In this document: positions 1 through 10,282 of the stretch, in pieces | Layout of the letters: every line of letters begins with the position of its first letter | Position numbering within the stretch: the stretch's first letter is position 1 | DNA from: Pictodentalium vernedei | Taxonomy: Eukaryota; Mollusca; Scaphopoda; Dentaliida; Dentaliidae | Direction of reading: 5' to 3' | Assembly (NCBI GenBank): GCA_031216915.1 | Contig: CM062293.1 | Location: 150,792,285-150,856,284 of the forward strand | DNA: 64,000 bases | Position numbers and translations under genes: made by a program | The notes under the pieces: model-generated | Databases searched by the model: none | The model's input: the letters and a program-made list of their open reading frames with translations, nothing else | Told to the model about the DNA's origin: nothing

Positions 1-890
1 TATGAATGTTTAGTAACATGCAATACAGCACATATAATACGGGTTTTGTTCTCGTGCAAACATTATGCAAATTAGGGAAACTTTGACTTATTCAGTTCTA
101 CTACTAATACACAGTAAGTGCACACCTTCCATGTTTTTCGTTTCCAGACTCTAACTTTCCTTACAGTCAGTCGATTTCGATGAAATTTGGGTAATAGATC
201 ACTTATATCAGTTGTGGGTCCAAGTTCGAACATGGGCATTTTCCGCACTTATTTAATTAGGTTGCTTAAATTTGATTGGCTGATGGTTTCCAGACTCTAA
301 CTTTCCTTAGAGTCAACCCGATTTCAATTAAATTTCATATATGGATTACTTTTCACATCAGCTTAAAGTAATATGTCTTATCATACAGTCTTAATTTTTA
401 GTGATTCTCACAGTTATACTCCACATCACTTTACTTGCTTTGACAGTGACCTCCGTGAAAATAAATCTGATAACCACTGTCTGAAGCACTGTCTGTTCTG
501 TCTCTTCTAAATAACTTCCACTTGCAACTCAACTATATTCCACAGGATGTATTAATTCCCCTTGAAACTGCTGCCCAGCGGGAGACATGAATTCACTGAA
601 TTTGCTTGTTTCTCTGAGCTTGGTTGCTGTCTGAAAATGGCCTAGTTTTTGAACTGTTTTTTTCAGAAACCTGAGGTCAAGAATGGGCTGAATAAGTAGT
701 TATAGCATACCAGTATGCAAATCGCATCAAACAATGTCAGCAATCCTTTGTTATGACCCGACTTGAGAAGTCGAATGGGTATCTAGCGGAGACCTCTGTC
801 TGTCTGTTCGTCCATTCATCCATCCTTCCATCTGTTATGATAGAGCCACATGGGGGAACGATACCTGTGTAGCGCGAGTTTCTTCCACAC
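1..890. other. Non-coding left flank with a diverged direct repeat
   Basis: I see no supportable gene here. A stretch beginning 'ccagactctaactttcctta' at about 145 recurs in diverged form at about 292, which makes a short tandem duplication with a period near 147 bases. I found no partner for this flank elsewhere in the window, so it lies outside the giant inverted repeat. Confidence 0.4.
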
Positions 891-895
891 ATTTT

Positions 896-1115
896 CAGGC
901 CTTTAAAAATTGAAAATTTGCTTAACCCAAAATTCAGGTAAGCCAAAAAAAAAATTGCTTAACCTATTATTTTTGCTTAACCCATTTCACTTTTTCAATT
1001 GATGTTTTACATTACAGAAAAGAACTTGCACGAACGGAATAAAGGTTAAGCCATGGGGCTTTTGCTCGAACGATGCACAAACTAAATGCTAGTTCATGCA
1101 ATTTTTAAAGGCCTG
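896..1115. mobile_element. hAT-like MITE, 220 bp
   Basis: Both ends carry a perfect 17-bp terminal inverted repeat: CAGGCCTTTAAAAATTG at 896-912 and its reverse complement at 1099-1115. The flanking octamers CACATTTT (888-895) and CATTTTTT (1116-1123) agree at 6 of 8 positions, which fits a decayed 8-bp target duplication. CAGG-type termini with 8-bp duplications are typical of hAT elements. There is no coding capacity. A second, truncated copy in the same orientation lies at 59216-59350. Confidence 0.7.
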
Positions 1116-1831
1116 CATTTTTTCCAGAGTTATGGCCCTTTTTCACTCTTTCGACTTAGAAAATTGTTAACCCTTTCAACTTTATTACTCTGTATTCTGT
1201 GGAAATGTTGTAATTTTCCATTTCTATGAAGTGTTTGTAGTAATGTAACTCCTTGTGGAACTGTAGAGATGTTTGGCAGTGCTTGTTCTCACAAACCACT
1301 AACCCAGTCAGTGGAAATCATTGGGCCTTTGTCAGAGAGTGATTCAGGCCCCATGAGGTCTATTGTTATTATTATTCATCCCTTTGTCGCAATAATCGCC
1401 TTGTTTGCATGAATAGCAGATGACACACGCCAAAATAATTCTGAAATAACTAAAAATATTTTTAAACTTTTCTCTTAAGAAATGCAGCTTATGACACCTC
1501 ACTGAAATGGGCTCAATGGTCTGGCCCCAGTGGAGGTCATAAGCTAGTTTTTTAGGCAAAAATTGAAGCATATATGTGTATTTCGTCACTTCATTCCTTT
1601 TAGTTTCACCACTATTGATTCCTATCAATAAATAGAGCCTGTTTTTATTGAATTGGTAAGCAATAGGTTATGACATTAAATTTTGCTAGTCTTTAATTTT
1701 TTCACAATTTTTATTTTCAGATTTTAATACTGAAGATCTGATGTTGAACATTTATCTTGCAACATAGACAGAGAATGGTCAGGGTATGAAAATTTATTTC
1801 AGTTATGTTATCAAATCATTCAAGTGGAGTT

Positions 1832-2074
1832 TTAACCCTTTACCTGACAAATTGGCTGCATCGGTCTGCATAATTTAGAATGAAGCAGTTGAAAAAAATA
1901 TACTTTGCAAAACCTTTCAACCAAACCATATCATGTGACCCCCTCATTGGAATGGGCTCATCGAGCTCGTTCCAGTGAGGGGATCACATGATATGGTTTT
2001 GTTGACATTTTATGAAAAATTTGAAAAAAAATTCACAAATGTATTGTATCAAGAAATCATTAATAAGAGGTTAA
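1832..2074. mobile_element. TTAA-flanked hairpin MITE, family P1 (outlier copy)
   Basis: The element is bounded by TTAA at 1832-1835 and 2071-2074 with short imperfect terminal repeats (TTAACCCTTTA / TTAACCTCTTA). Its centre is a long hairpin at about 1928-1996, built on 'gagctcgttcc' and an inverted 'tgaccccctcattggaa' arm. The design matches the P1 copies at 23533 and 44923. TTAA duplication suggests a piggyBac-type transposase acting in trans; that is an inference. Confidence 0.55.
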
Positions 2075-2499
2075 CTCCTATCTGTAGGGTAAATTTTGTT
2101 AACAAAAGAGCTGCGTTTATACCTTTACTAAGACAGGGCATGTTTGTACTAGGTAAGAAAATCTATCTACAGAAGGTGATCCATTAAACTTCATATATAA
2201 TGCCTGGACATATTGTGACACAAACATTTAACTTATAAGCTTTGTTTCAAACTTTCTGCAGCACTACATACTCTCAAGAAACCTACTTGCCATGCTAGCT
2301 GGTAATGTTCTGGAGGCCACATCCAGAGGCAATGCAAGGATAACTGATTGGGTGGGATGGGGGTCGGTGTTAAACCTGATCTGTCTTGAGTGTAATGCCT
2401 CAGGACCTGACTGATAAAATATTCCAACAACATCATGCCTTGATAATGTATTTGGATTATTGGTCAGTTGGGATTATATACTTCACAGATTGATTTCTT
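2075..2499. other. Non-coding stretch at the left edge of the palindrome
   Basis: I see no gene or recognised repeat. Correspondence with the right arm begins at about 2500. The outer boundary cannot be fixed exactly because the outermost arm sequence is a tandem repeat. Confidence 0.3.
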
Positions 2500-2559
2500 G
2501 GAACGTTTTAGCTCCACTTGATAAAGTCAGCAGAGCTTTTCTGATGCTAAGTTATCCAT

Positions 2560-4020
2560 CTTCTGTCTGTCCAGCATCAACATTTTGTTTTTCCCGGGCC
2601 ATAATTTCTTAACCACTGAATATTTTTTAATGAAACTTTATACCAACATGTGATATCAAAAGACAGTGTATTTTGAATTATAATATGGTATGTGTCCCTC
2701 AAGGTCAAGGTTACAGGTCCTATGATAGGATGACATTTAGAAAAACTTTGACATTTGTTTGTCCGGTCCTTAATTTATTAACTGCTGAATATTTTTTAAT
2801 AAAACTTTATACCAATATGTAATATCAAAAGACAGTGTGGCGCAAATCATCATATGTTATGTGTCCCACAAAGTTACAGGCCCTGTAAGGTGACATTTAA
2901 AACAACTTCGACATTTGTTTGTCTGGGCCATAATTTCTTAACTGCTGAATATTTTTTAATAAAACTTTATACTAATATGTAAAATCAAAAGATGGTGTGT
3001 CTTTAATTATAATATGGTATGTGTCCTACAAGGTCATAGGGCAAATGATAAAGTGACACTTCGAAAAACTTTGACATTTGTTTGTCTGGGCCATAATTTC
3101 TTAACCATTGAATATTTTTCAATGAAACTTTATACCAATATGTAATATTAAAAGACAGTGTGTCACGATTTATAATATGGTATGTGCCCCTGAAGATCAA
3201 GGTCTCAGGCTCAATGATAAGGTGACACTTAGAAAAACTAAAACATTTGTTTGTCCAGGCAATAATTTCTTACCCCTTGAACTCTCGTTATCTAGAATGG
3301 TATCTCTGTTGCGTACACTTGCAGTGAGAGATGGGCCAGTCCGATATCATTGTGCAGGGAGGATAAAATAATAACTGCAGTCTGCAGCCATCTGGCTGCA
3401 GACTGCAGTTATTATTTTTTCATCAATGCACCGTGTATAGACCTCTTACAATAAGACAAAAATGTGACGGAATTATGCCTTGAGCCGAAAAATCGGCCTT
3501 ACGGGTTCCAAGGGTTAACTGCTGAATATTTTTTAATGAAACTTTATACTGATATGTAATGACAAAAGACAGTGTGTCTCGAATTATAATATGGTATGTG
3601 CTCCTCAAGGTCACAGGCCCTATAATAAGGTGACACTTGGACAAACTTTGACACTTGTTTGTCCTGGTCATAATTTCTTAACCACTAAATATTTTTTGAT
3701 GAAACTTTATATCAATATGTAATATCAAACGACAGTGTGTCACAAATTATAATAGGGTATGTGCCCTTCAAGGTCACAGACCCTATGATAAGGTGACAGA
3801 AAAACTTTGATATTTGTTTGTCCAGGCCATAATGTCTTAACTACTGAATATTTTTTTATGATACTTTATACCAATATGTAATATCAAAAGACAGTGTGCT
3901 GCGAATAATTATATAGTATGTGACCCTTAAGGTCAAGGTCACAGGTCCTATGATTAGGTGACGCTTAGAAAAACTTTGACATTTGTTTGTCGGGCCATGA
4001 ATTTCTTAACCACAGAATAT
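2560..4020 (+). repeat. Tandem repeat, about 165-bp unit (left arm)
   Basis: A unit containing 'aatttcttaac', 'gaatattttttaatgaaac', 'aatatcaaaagacagtgtg' and 'aaggtcacaggccc' recurs at about 2602, 2767, 2931, 3100, 3508, 3668, 3829 and 4000. The mirror array is at 57030-59215. Many units contain TCAAGGTCA, alone or as AGGTCAAGGTCA. The short open frames on either strand are repeat artefacts. Confidence 0.8.
3270..3518. mobile_element. TTAA hairpin MITE, family P2, inside a tandem-repeat unit
   Basis: The element interrupts a repeat unit exactly at its 'aatttcTTAAc' site: TTAC (a mutated TTAA) at 3270-3273 and TTAA at 3515-3518. Neighbouring units show the uninterrupted site. The centre is a palindrome around 'ataataactgcagtctgca' (3370-3416). 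Other P2 copies are at 26462 and 54184, with a partial one at 42795. Confidence 0.7.
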
Positions 4021-4760
4021 TAGCTCTGCCTGACAGAATGTCAGTGGAGCTTTTCTAATGCTAAGCGGTCCATCGTCTCTCCATCTGTCCATATATTGCC
4101 TCTCGATCAATCGTCAACATTTTGTTTGTCTGGTCCATATAATTTGATCTAATTGGCAGATCTTGTTCATACTTGGTACAATTATTGCTTGTGACTCAAA
4201 GGTGTGTCGCAACATTAATCAAGGTCAAGGTCACAGACAGCAAAACTGAGTCATAACGTCAAAGTCACAGACAGTAAAAAGTGGATATTGTTATACAGCC
4301 CTTGTCTGGGCCATATAATTTGGTGTGGTGTGATTATATGGCCCAGACAAGGGCTGTATAACAATATCATATCATCAAGGTAAAAGCCACAAACAGCAAC
4401 ACTTTTATTGTTATACAGCTCTTGTTTGGTTCATATAACTTTGTATGACTAACAGATCTTATTCGTAGTTGGAACAATTATTTCTCTTGACACAAAAGTG
4501 TGTCGCGACTTTGATCCAAGGTCATACCATCAAGGTTAAGGTCACAGACAACAAGACTTTGATATTGTTATGCAGCCCTTGTCTGGTCTGTATAATTGAA
4601 TCTGTTTGACAGATCTTGTTCATACATCACACCATTGTTACCCATAACCTAACCTTGTGTCATGACTATGACCCATTGTCATAACACGAAGTTTAAGGTC
4701 ACAAGCAGTAACGCTTGGATTCTTGTTTTGTATTCAGCTTCCCCTAAAAGCAATGACCCT
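4021..4760. repeat. Non-coding arm sequence with repeats containing AAGGTCACAGAC
   Basis: This stretch pairs with 56275-57020. It contains short degenerate repeats built on 'aaggtcaaggtcacagac' and 'ttgttatacagcccttgtc'. I see no gene. Confidence 0.6.
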
Positions 4761-4762
4761 CG

Positions 4763-5752
4763 GCAGGCATTTAGATTCCCCCAAATTCATGCTATTAAAT
4801 GGTAGGACAAAATTATCAAAATGTGCCCAAAATAGCTGGCCAGATAGCAATTTTTATTGTGAAATAAGGTGAAATTCACTTTGTAAATGAAACCAAAGTT
4901 TAAATTGATAGAAATATGCTGGAACGGTTTTATTTTTATCTGGTGTCTCGTGTTTATTTTGAAGAGCACAGTGTTTACAGTGTTTGTATTCCTATACCAA
5001 TTCCCGATTATGTATTCAATATTTCTAGTGATTACAATTGAATATGTTGTTCTTTGGAATAAAAATAAATGGTTTTAATTGGTGAACAAAATGGGCTTTC
5101 CTTATAGGGCAGATACTGAATGATAAGAAGAGACCACAACAAGGATTTGCCAAATTATAAATCTGAACACAAAACACGCGACTATCTTCCAGAAACTGTT
5201 GTGGAATGGAGCAAAGATTTCTCATTTTTTTTCGATTCCAAAATTCTTGTAACTGCAAATTAACGAAGGCACAACAGATCTCAAGTAAGACTGACACATT
5301 GTTAAAAGATCCTCAAGTTTGAACCAAAACAAAAAACTGTTTCTTTCGGATTGCCAGTGGCAAAACCTTTGGAAACAAATGATTTCTTGGTTGATAACCC
5401 TAATTAGGTGCGATGCCAACTCAGAAAATGGATACACAAAGTATTATTGGGGGAGTGGGGGGGGGGGGGGTTGATAACCCTAATCAGGTGCAGCGCTAAC
5501 TCAGAAAATGGATACACAAAGTATTTTTTTTTAACTTGGTGTTAGTGGCAAACCAAAACTTCAGAAGCTTTGTCATTTACAAAAGTTAATTTTCCATAGT
5601 TTGATAAAACAGAAATTTCATTCATGTATGCCAGGAAATTGCTTCTTGCAGTGTTAAAAATCCAAATTTTCTCATACCAGGTTGAACTATTGTCGGCCTG
5701 TGGGTCTGTGATCTATCGGGTGTGCCCAAATTAGGGGAATGTAAAGGCCTGC
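4763..5752. mobile_element. 990-bp DNA transposon with TIRs and a TCG duplication
   Basis: The ends are inverted: GCAGGCATTTAGATTCCCC at the left and, read inward from the right, GCAGGCCTTTACATTCCCC. The flanks carry TCG at 4760-4762 and 5753-5755. In the right arm the site is empty ('accctcgccagagc' when reverse-complemented, near 56290) with a single TCG, so insertion after arm duplication is shown directly. Inside, a 60-bp stretch (about 5390-5450) is repeated at about 5472-5525, separated by a poly-G run. No transposase frame is visible, so this is a non-autonomous element of uncertain superfamily. Confidence 0.75.
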
Positions 5753-6282
5753 TCGACAGAGCTATCTAGGCATAGCTGCCTCTTGTTTGTGTATAAATAC
5801 ATTGTTGAGATATAATAGTCCTAACTTATACACCCACTTTGTCATCATCTTGTACGTCCATACATCCATCCGTACAGATACATGTACATGACTACACTTA
5901 CATCCATCTGAAATTCTTGTGTACACTAATCTTCTTACATTTATTAACCTATTTTGATGAAACCTCTCGAACATTGCGACTAACAAGTGGACATAAGCAT
6001 ATTCCAAAATTTTAAATCTACAAAATTTTGAACCAAGTTATCTGTCTGTAACTTAGAAGATTTATTATGGAGTTATGAATGAGATTCTTGTGGGTGTAAC
6101 TCCTCTTAAACTAATGAACCGATATTGATGAAACTTCTCAAACATGACCACTAGTAAGGGAAAATGCACAGATTTCCCAATTTCAATCTGTGGTGATTTT
6201 AACCAGATTATCTCCCTTTCAACTTTGAAGATTTATTGTAGATTTGTACAGGAGATTCTTGTGTATGCAACTTCTTCTACAT

Positions 6283-6398
6283 TGACCCTTTATCTCACAC
6301 AAAAGGAAGATGACACTTGCAAACAAAATGGTTGAATAACTAATTATTTTCATTGTTTTGCATCAAAAACATAGATTATGACCACTCATTGGAACGAG
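6283..6398. mobile_element. Half of a P1 MITE
   Basis: One terminal half of a P1 element ('ccctttatctcacac' through 'tgaccactcattggaacgagctt') is present without its second half. Its mirror copy, equally half, lies at about 55652-55772, so the truncation predates the duplication of the arms. Confidence 0.55.
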
Positions 6399-6588
6399 CT
6401 TGCCCCAGACCCTTTCCCGAAGAGGACAGGACACTCCCTATAAATAGCAACATAACTGAGTAATGTTTTTTGAGTGAATGTTTTGCCAAACTATGCATAT
6501 TTTTTAACAACATAATTTGAAGACTTACAGGAAGTGCTGTTTGTTTCTTGATCCATTTTTGGCATCCTTTATGAGGCCTTGAATCAAG

Positions 6589-8656
6589 CCTGGCTGAACC
6601 CTTAAAAGAAATATTTAACCTAATGCTGCAAAGATCCCATTTCCCCAGTCAGTGGAAACTGGGAAACATCGTTCCTGTGCATAAAAAAGGTGCCGAAGAT
6701 TCAATTGCAAACTATCGACCGATCACTTTACTAAGTTGCGTGAGTAAAATATTCGAAAAATGTGTTTTCAGAAAAGTATTAGAATTTCTTAAAAACAATG
6801 CCCTTTTAACCCATCTCCAATCTGGGTTTCTGCCCTCAGACTCCACAGTTTTTCAGTTGATCGATATTTATCATACATTTAGCGCTGCCCTTGACGAAGG
6901 TAATGAAATTAGAGTAATTTTTTGTGACGTCAGTAATGCCTTTGATAAGGTGTGGCATACTGGCCTTCTGTACAAACTTGAAAAAATCGGAATTACGGGT
7001 ATCTTACTGAAATGGTTTGCAAATTATCTAAACAATAGACAACAGTGTGTCGTACTCAACTCAGCGTCGTCCTTTTGGAGTGAAGTCAAAGCTGAAGTTC
7101 CCCAGGGGTCTATACTGGGGCCCTTGTTATTTCTAATTTATATAAATGACCTTGTCCACGATATTAGGAGTAATATACGCCTCCTTGCCGGCGACACTAC
7201 CCTTTTTCTCGTCGTTGAAAACCCTCAACTCGCGGCAAACATGCTTACTAAAGATATAAAAACTATAGAAAAATGGTCAAGCAACTGGCTTGTTGACTTC
7301 AACCCATGCAAAACCGAATCTCTGATCATGTCCCGGAAAACTATCAAACCGAACCACCCCACACTACAAATGTTTGGCACTGATATCAAGGAAATTGACT
7401 ATCACAAACATCTTGGCCTGACATTTGACCCCAGTGGGAGCTGGGCCACTCATATTAATGACATTAAGTCCAAAGCATGGAAAAGAGTTAATCTAATCAA
7501 ACAGCTTAAATTCCAACTAGACCGAAAAGCCCTTGAGAAAATATACCTTGCTTTTATACGCCCTCTTCTAGAATATGCAGACACTGTTTGGGACAACTGT
7601 ACTAACCAGCAAAAAAAACAAACTTGATAAAATACAGACAGAGGCAGCACATAACATATCCGAGGGAACTAGGAGTGTGGGTAGAACCTCACTTCTTACT
7701 GAAATGGGGTAGGAGACACTAGAAACACGGCATGAAAAGCACAGACTAACACAATATTTTAAGATGTGCCACAACTTGGTACCCCCTACATCTCCAACAT
7801 GATTCCTCCTGCATCTGCCGAAAGACACTCATACAACCTACGCGGGGCTACCAATTTAATCACCCCTTTATGCCGAACCGAGCAGCACAGCAACTCCTTC
7901 CTTCCATCTACCACAAGACTGTGGAATACATTACCTACTGAAATAAGGCTCAATAAGTCACTTCCCAACTTCAAAGAATTTCTAGACTCCAACAGGCCAA
8001 GTGTACCTCAATTCTACTATAACCACAAATCCCGTAGGACACAAATCTTACACTGTGGACTCCGACTACACTACAGTAATCTTAATGATGACTTGTTCAA
8101 TAACCACCTCTCGGGGCATTATGCATGTTTATGTGGCGAACGGGAAACAACTGATCACTACTTCTTCCAGTGTCCATATTTCATCCCCATAAGAATAGAC
8201 ACTCTTGGTAAATTACCATATGTGATAAATACAAGCATACTCCTATATGGAAGTGAATTCTACCCAATTGCAATTAACAGAGAGATCTTTGAAACTGTTC
8301 ACTCATTCATTAGTCGATTAAACAGGTTTTCCTAACACCAACCCACCCCCAACCCTCCGTACATCACCAACAATGTGAAAAAAAATAGGAATTGTCACTT
8401 TTCAAGGCCGGACCGCGCCCGTATAACCTATCCAAACCTGGCAGCACCACTTGTCAACAGCATGAGCCTGTTAACCCTGATCACTGCTTCTCCAAATCAT
8501 GTCTTAGATGCTTACCTCTCTGTCTTTTTTTTCCATGTATTTAAAGTCTATGCCACTGCAGAAGGGAGGTGAACAAGTGACTTACTTCTTAGATCCCTGC
8601 TCCTCCTCCCTATTTCTTTCCTATCTTTCTCACACCATTTTTTTTTCTTCTCTCTA

Positions 8657-8660
<4 letters not shown>
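6589..8660 (+). mobile_element. 5'-truncated LINE, main part
   Basis: Homology to a non-LTR reverse transcriptase starts abruptly at the junction with arm sequence ('gaatcaag', 6588). The right arm has the uninterrupted site ('gaatcaagttataaat' when reverse-complemented, near 54955), so 6589 to about 19627 is a left-arm insertion. The truncated start, the 3' UTR with a TG microsatellite and the distal 3' end at 19330-19627 (AATAAA, then a short TAAAC-rich tail) fit target-primed retrotransposition. Penelope-like elements later split it inside the TG tract. Confidence 0.75.
6590..8335 (+). pseudogene. LINE reverse transcriptase, truncated and frameshifted
   Basis: This would copy element RNA at a nicked target. 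In the 6623-7627 frame (334 codons), motif A is CDVSNAFDKVW (101-111) and motif B is VPQGSILGPLLFLIYINDL (159-177). Motif C reads LLAGDTTL (187-194) instead of the usual (F/Y)ADD: the first catalytic Asp is Gly (GGC, 7190-7192). The frame is lost at an A-run near 7610. A TAG follows near 7709, and the original frame returns near 7766-7785 after a C-run. The 7766-8335 frame carries the post-RT region typical of jockey/CR1-type LINEs (RLWNTLP) and a terminal Cys/His cluster (CLCGERETTDHYFFQC). The endonuclease and N-terminal part are missing. The clade cannot be fixed. Confidence 0.85.
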
Positions 8661-8687
<27 letters not shown>

Positions 8688-8694
8688 GGGTGGG

Positions 8695-8890
8695 TTTGTC
8701 TTACCAACTTGACGAGGTAACTAGACAAAAGAGTTTGCGTGTTTCGCCTTACCGAGGTACAAAAGACAAAAGAAACCCTTTACCTCGGTTGTTTTCCCAG
8801 AACTGTACCGGCAAAACGAGGTAGAAACCGTTAGTCCACACAAAGGACAAACAATGGGGTACCTCGGTATGTAGGGTAGACAAGACTCTG
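8695..8890. repeat. TG-flanked hairpin cassette, copy 1
   Basis: This is a module of about 195 bp between (TG)n tracts. It contains an inverted pair, ACCGAGGTA at 8751-8759 and TACCTCGGT at 8781-8789, plus two further CGAGGTA/TACCTCG motifs, and could fold into two stems. Six copies occur in the window, all in the same orientation and all next to a TG tract and a Penelope-like 3' end. I see no open frame and do not recognise the family. It may be a small non-autonomous element that uses TG microsatellites, or part of the element tails. Confidence 0.65.
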
Positions 8891-8911
8891 TGTGTGTGTG
8901 TGTGTGTGTGT

Positions 8912-9804
<893 letters not shown>

Positions 9805-9884
<80 letters not shown>
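9805..9884. repeat. (TG)n microsatellite, about 80 bp
   Basis: A TG tract with one TA interruption near 9856. The same interruption is found in the tract at 18963-19044, which confirms the duplication. Confidence 0.9.
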
Positions 9885-9885
<1 letters not shown>

Positions 9886-10065
9886 TTGACGAGGTAACTA
9901 GACAAAAGAGTTTGCGTGTTTCGCCTTACCGAGGTACAAAAGACAAAAGAAACCCTTTACCTCGGTTGTTTTCCCAGAACTGTACCGGCAAAACGAGGTA
10001 GAAACCGTTAGTCTACACAAAGGACAAACAATGGGGCACCTCGGTATGTAGGGTAGACAAGACTC
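9885..10065. repeat. Hairpin cassette, copy 3
   Basis: This copy lacks the first few bases of copies 1 and 2 and starts at 'cttgacgaggt'. It has two shared base changes relative to them (gtctacac, ggggcacc), which also occur in copy 6. Confidence 0.7.
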
Positions 10066-10282
10066 TGTGTGTGTGTGTGTGTGTGTGTGTTTGAGGTTAA
10101 AAAATCGCACTGGCACAGACATTTCATACTGAAACGTTTTTTTCTTTTAATATGCCGCCGAAAAATTGTTTTCATTTACTGAACCCAGATGGGTTTCAAA
10201 CATGACAAAAAATTACACCAAATTTGATTTAAACTAAGTGATGAGCTTAGGAACTGGTTAAACTGACTGGCAATAATTGATG

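Noticed and set aside
3177-3371. Short frames inside the 165-bp tandem repeats and MITEs on either strand
   Set aside because: They follow the repeat period, differ between units and have no coding features.
8695-8890. The cassette as a hammerhead ribozyme (it contains GCGAAACACGC on the minus strand and TTGACGAGG on the plus strand)
   Set aside because: No strand has both CUGANGA and GAAA...UH in the right order with pairing stems.
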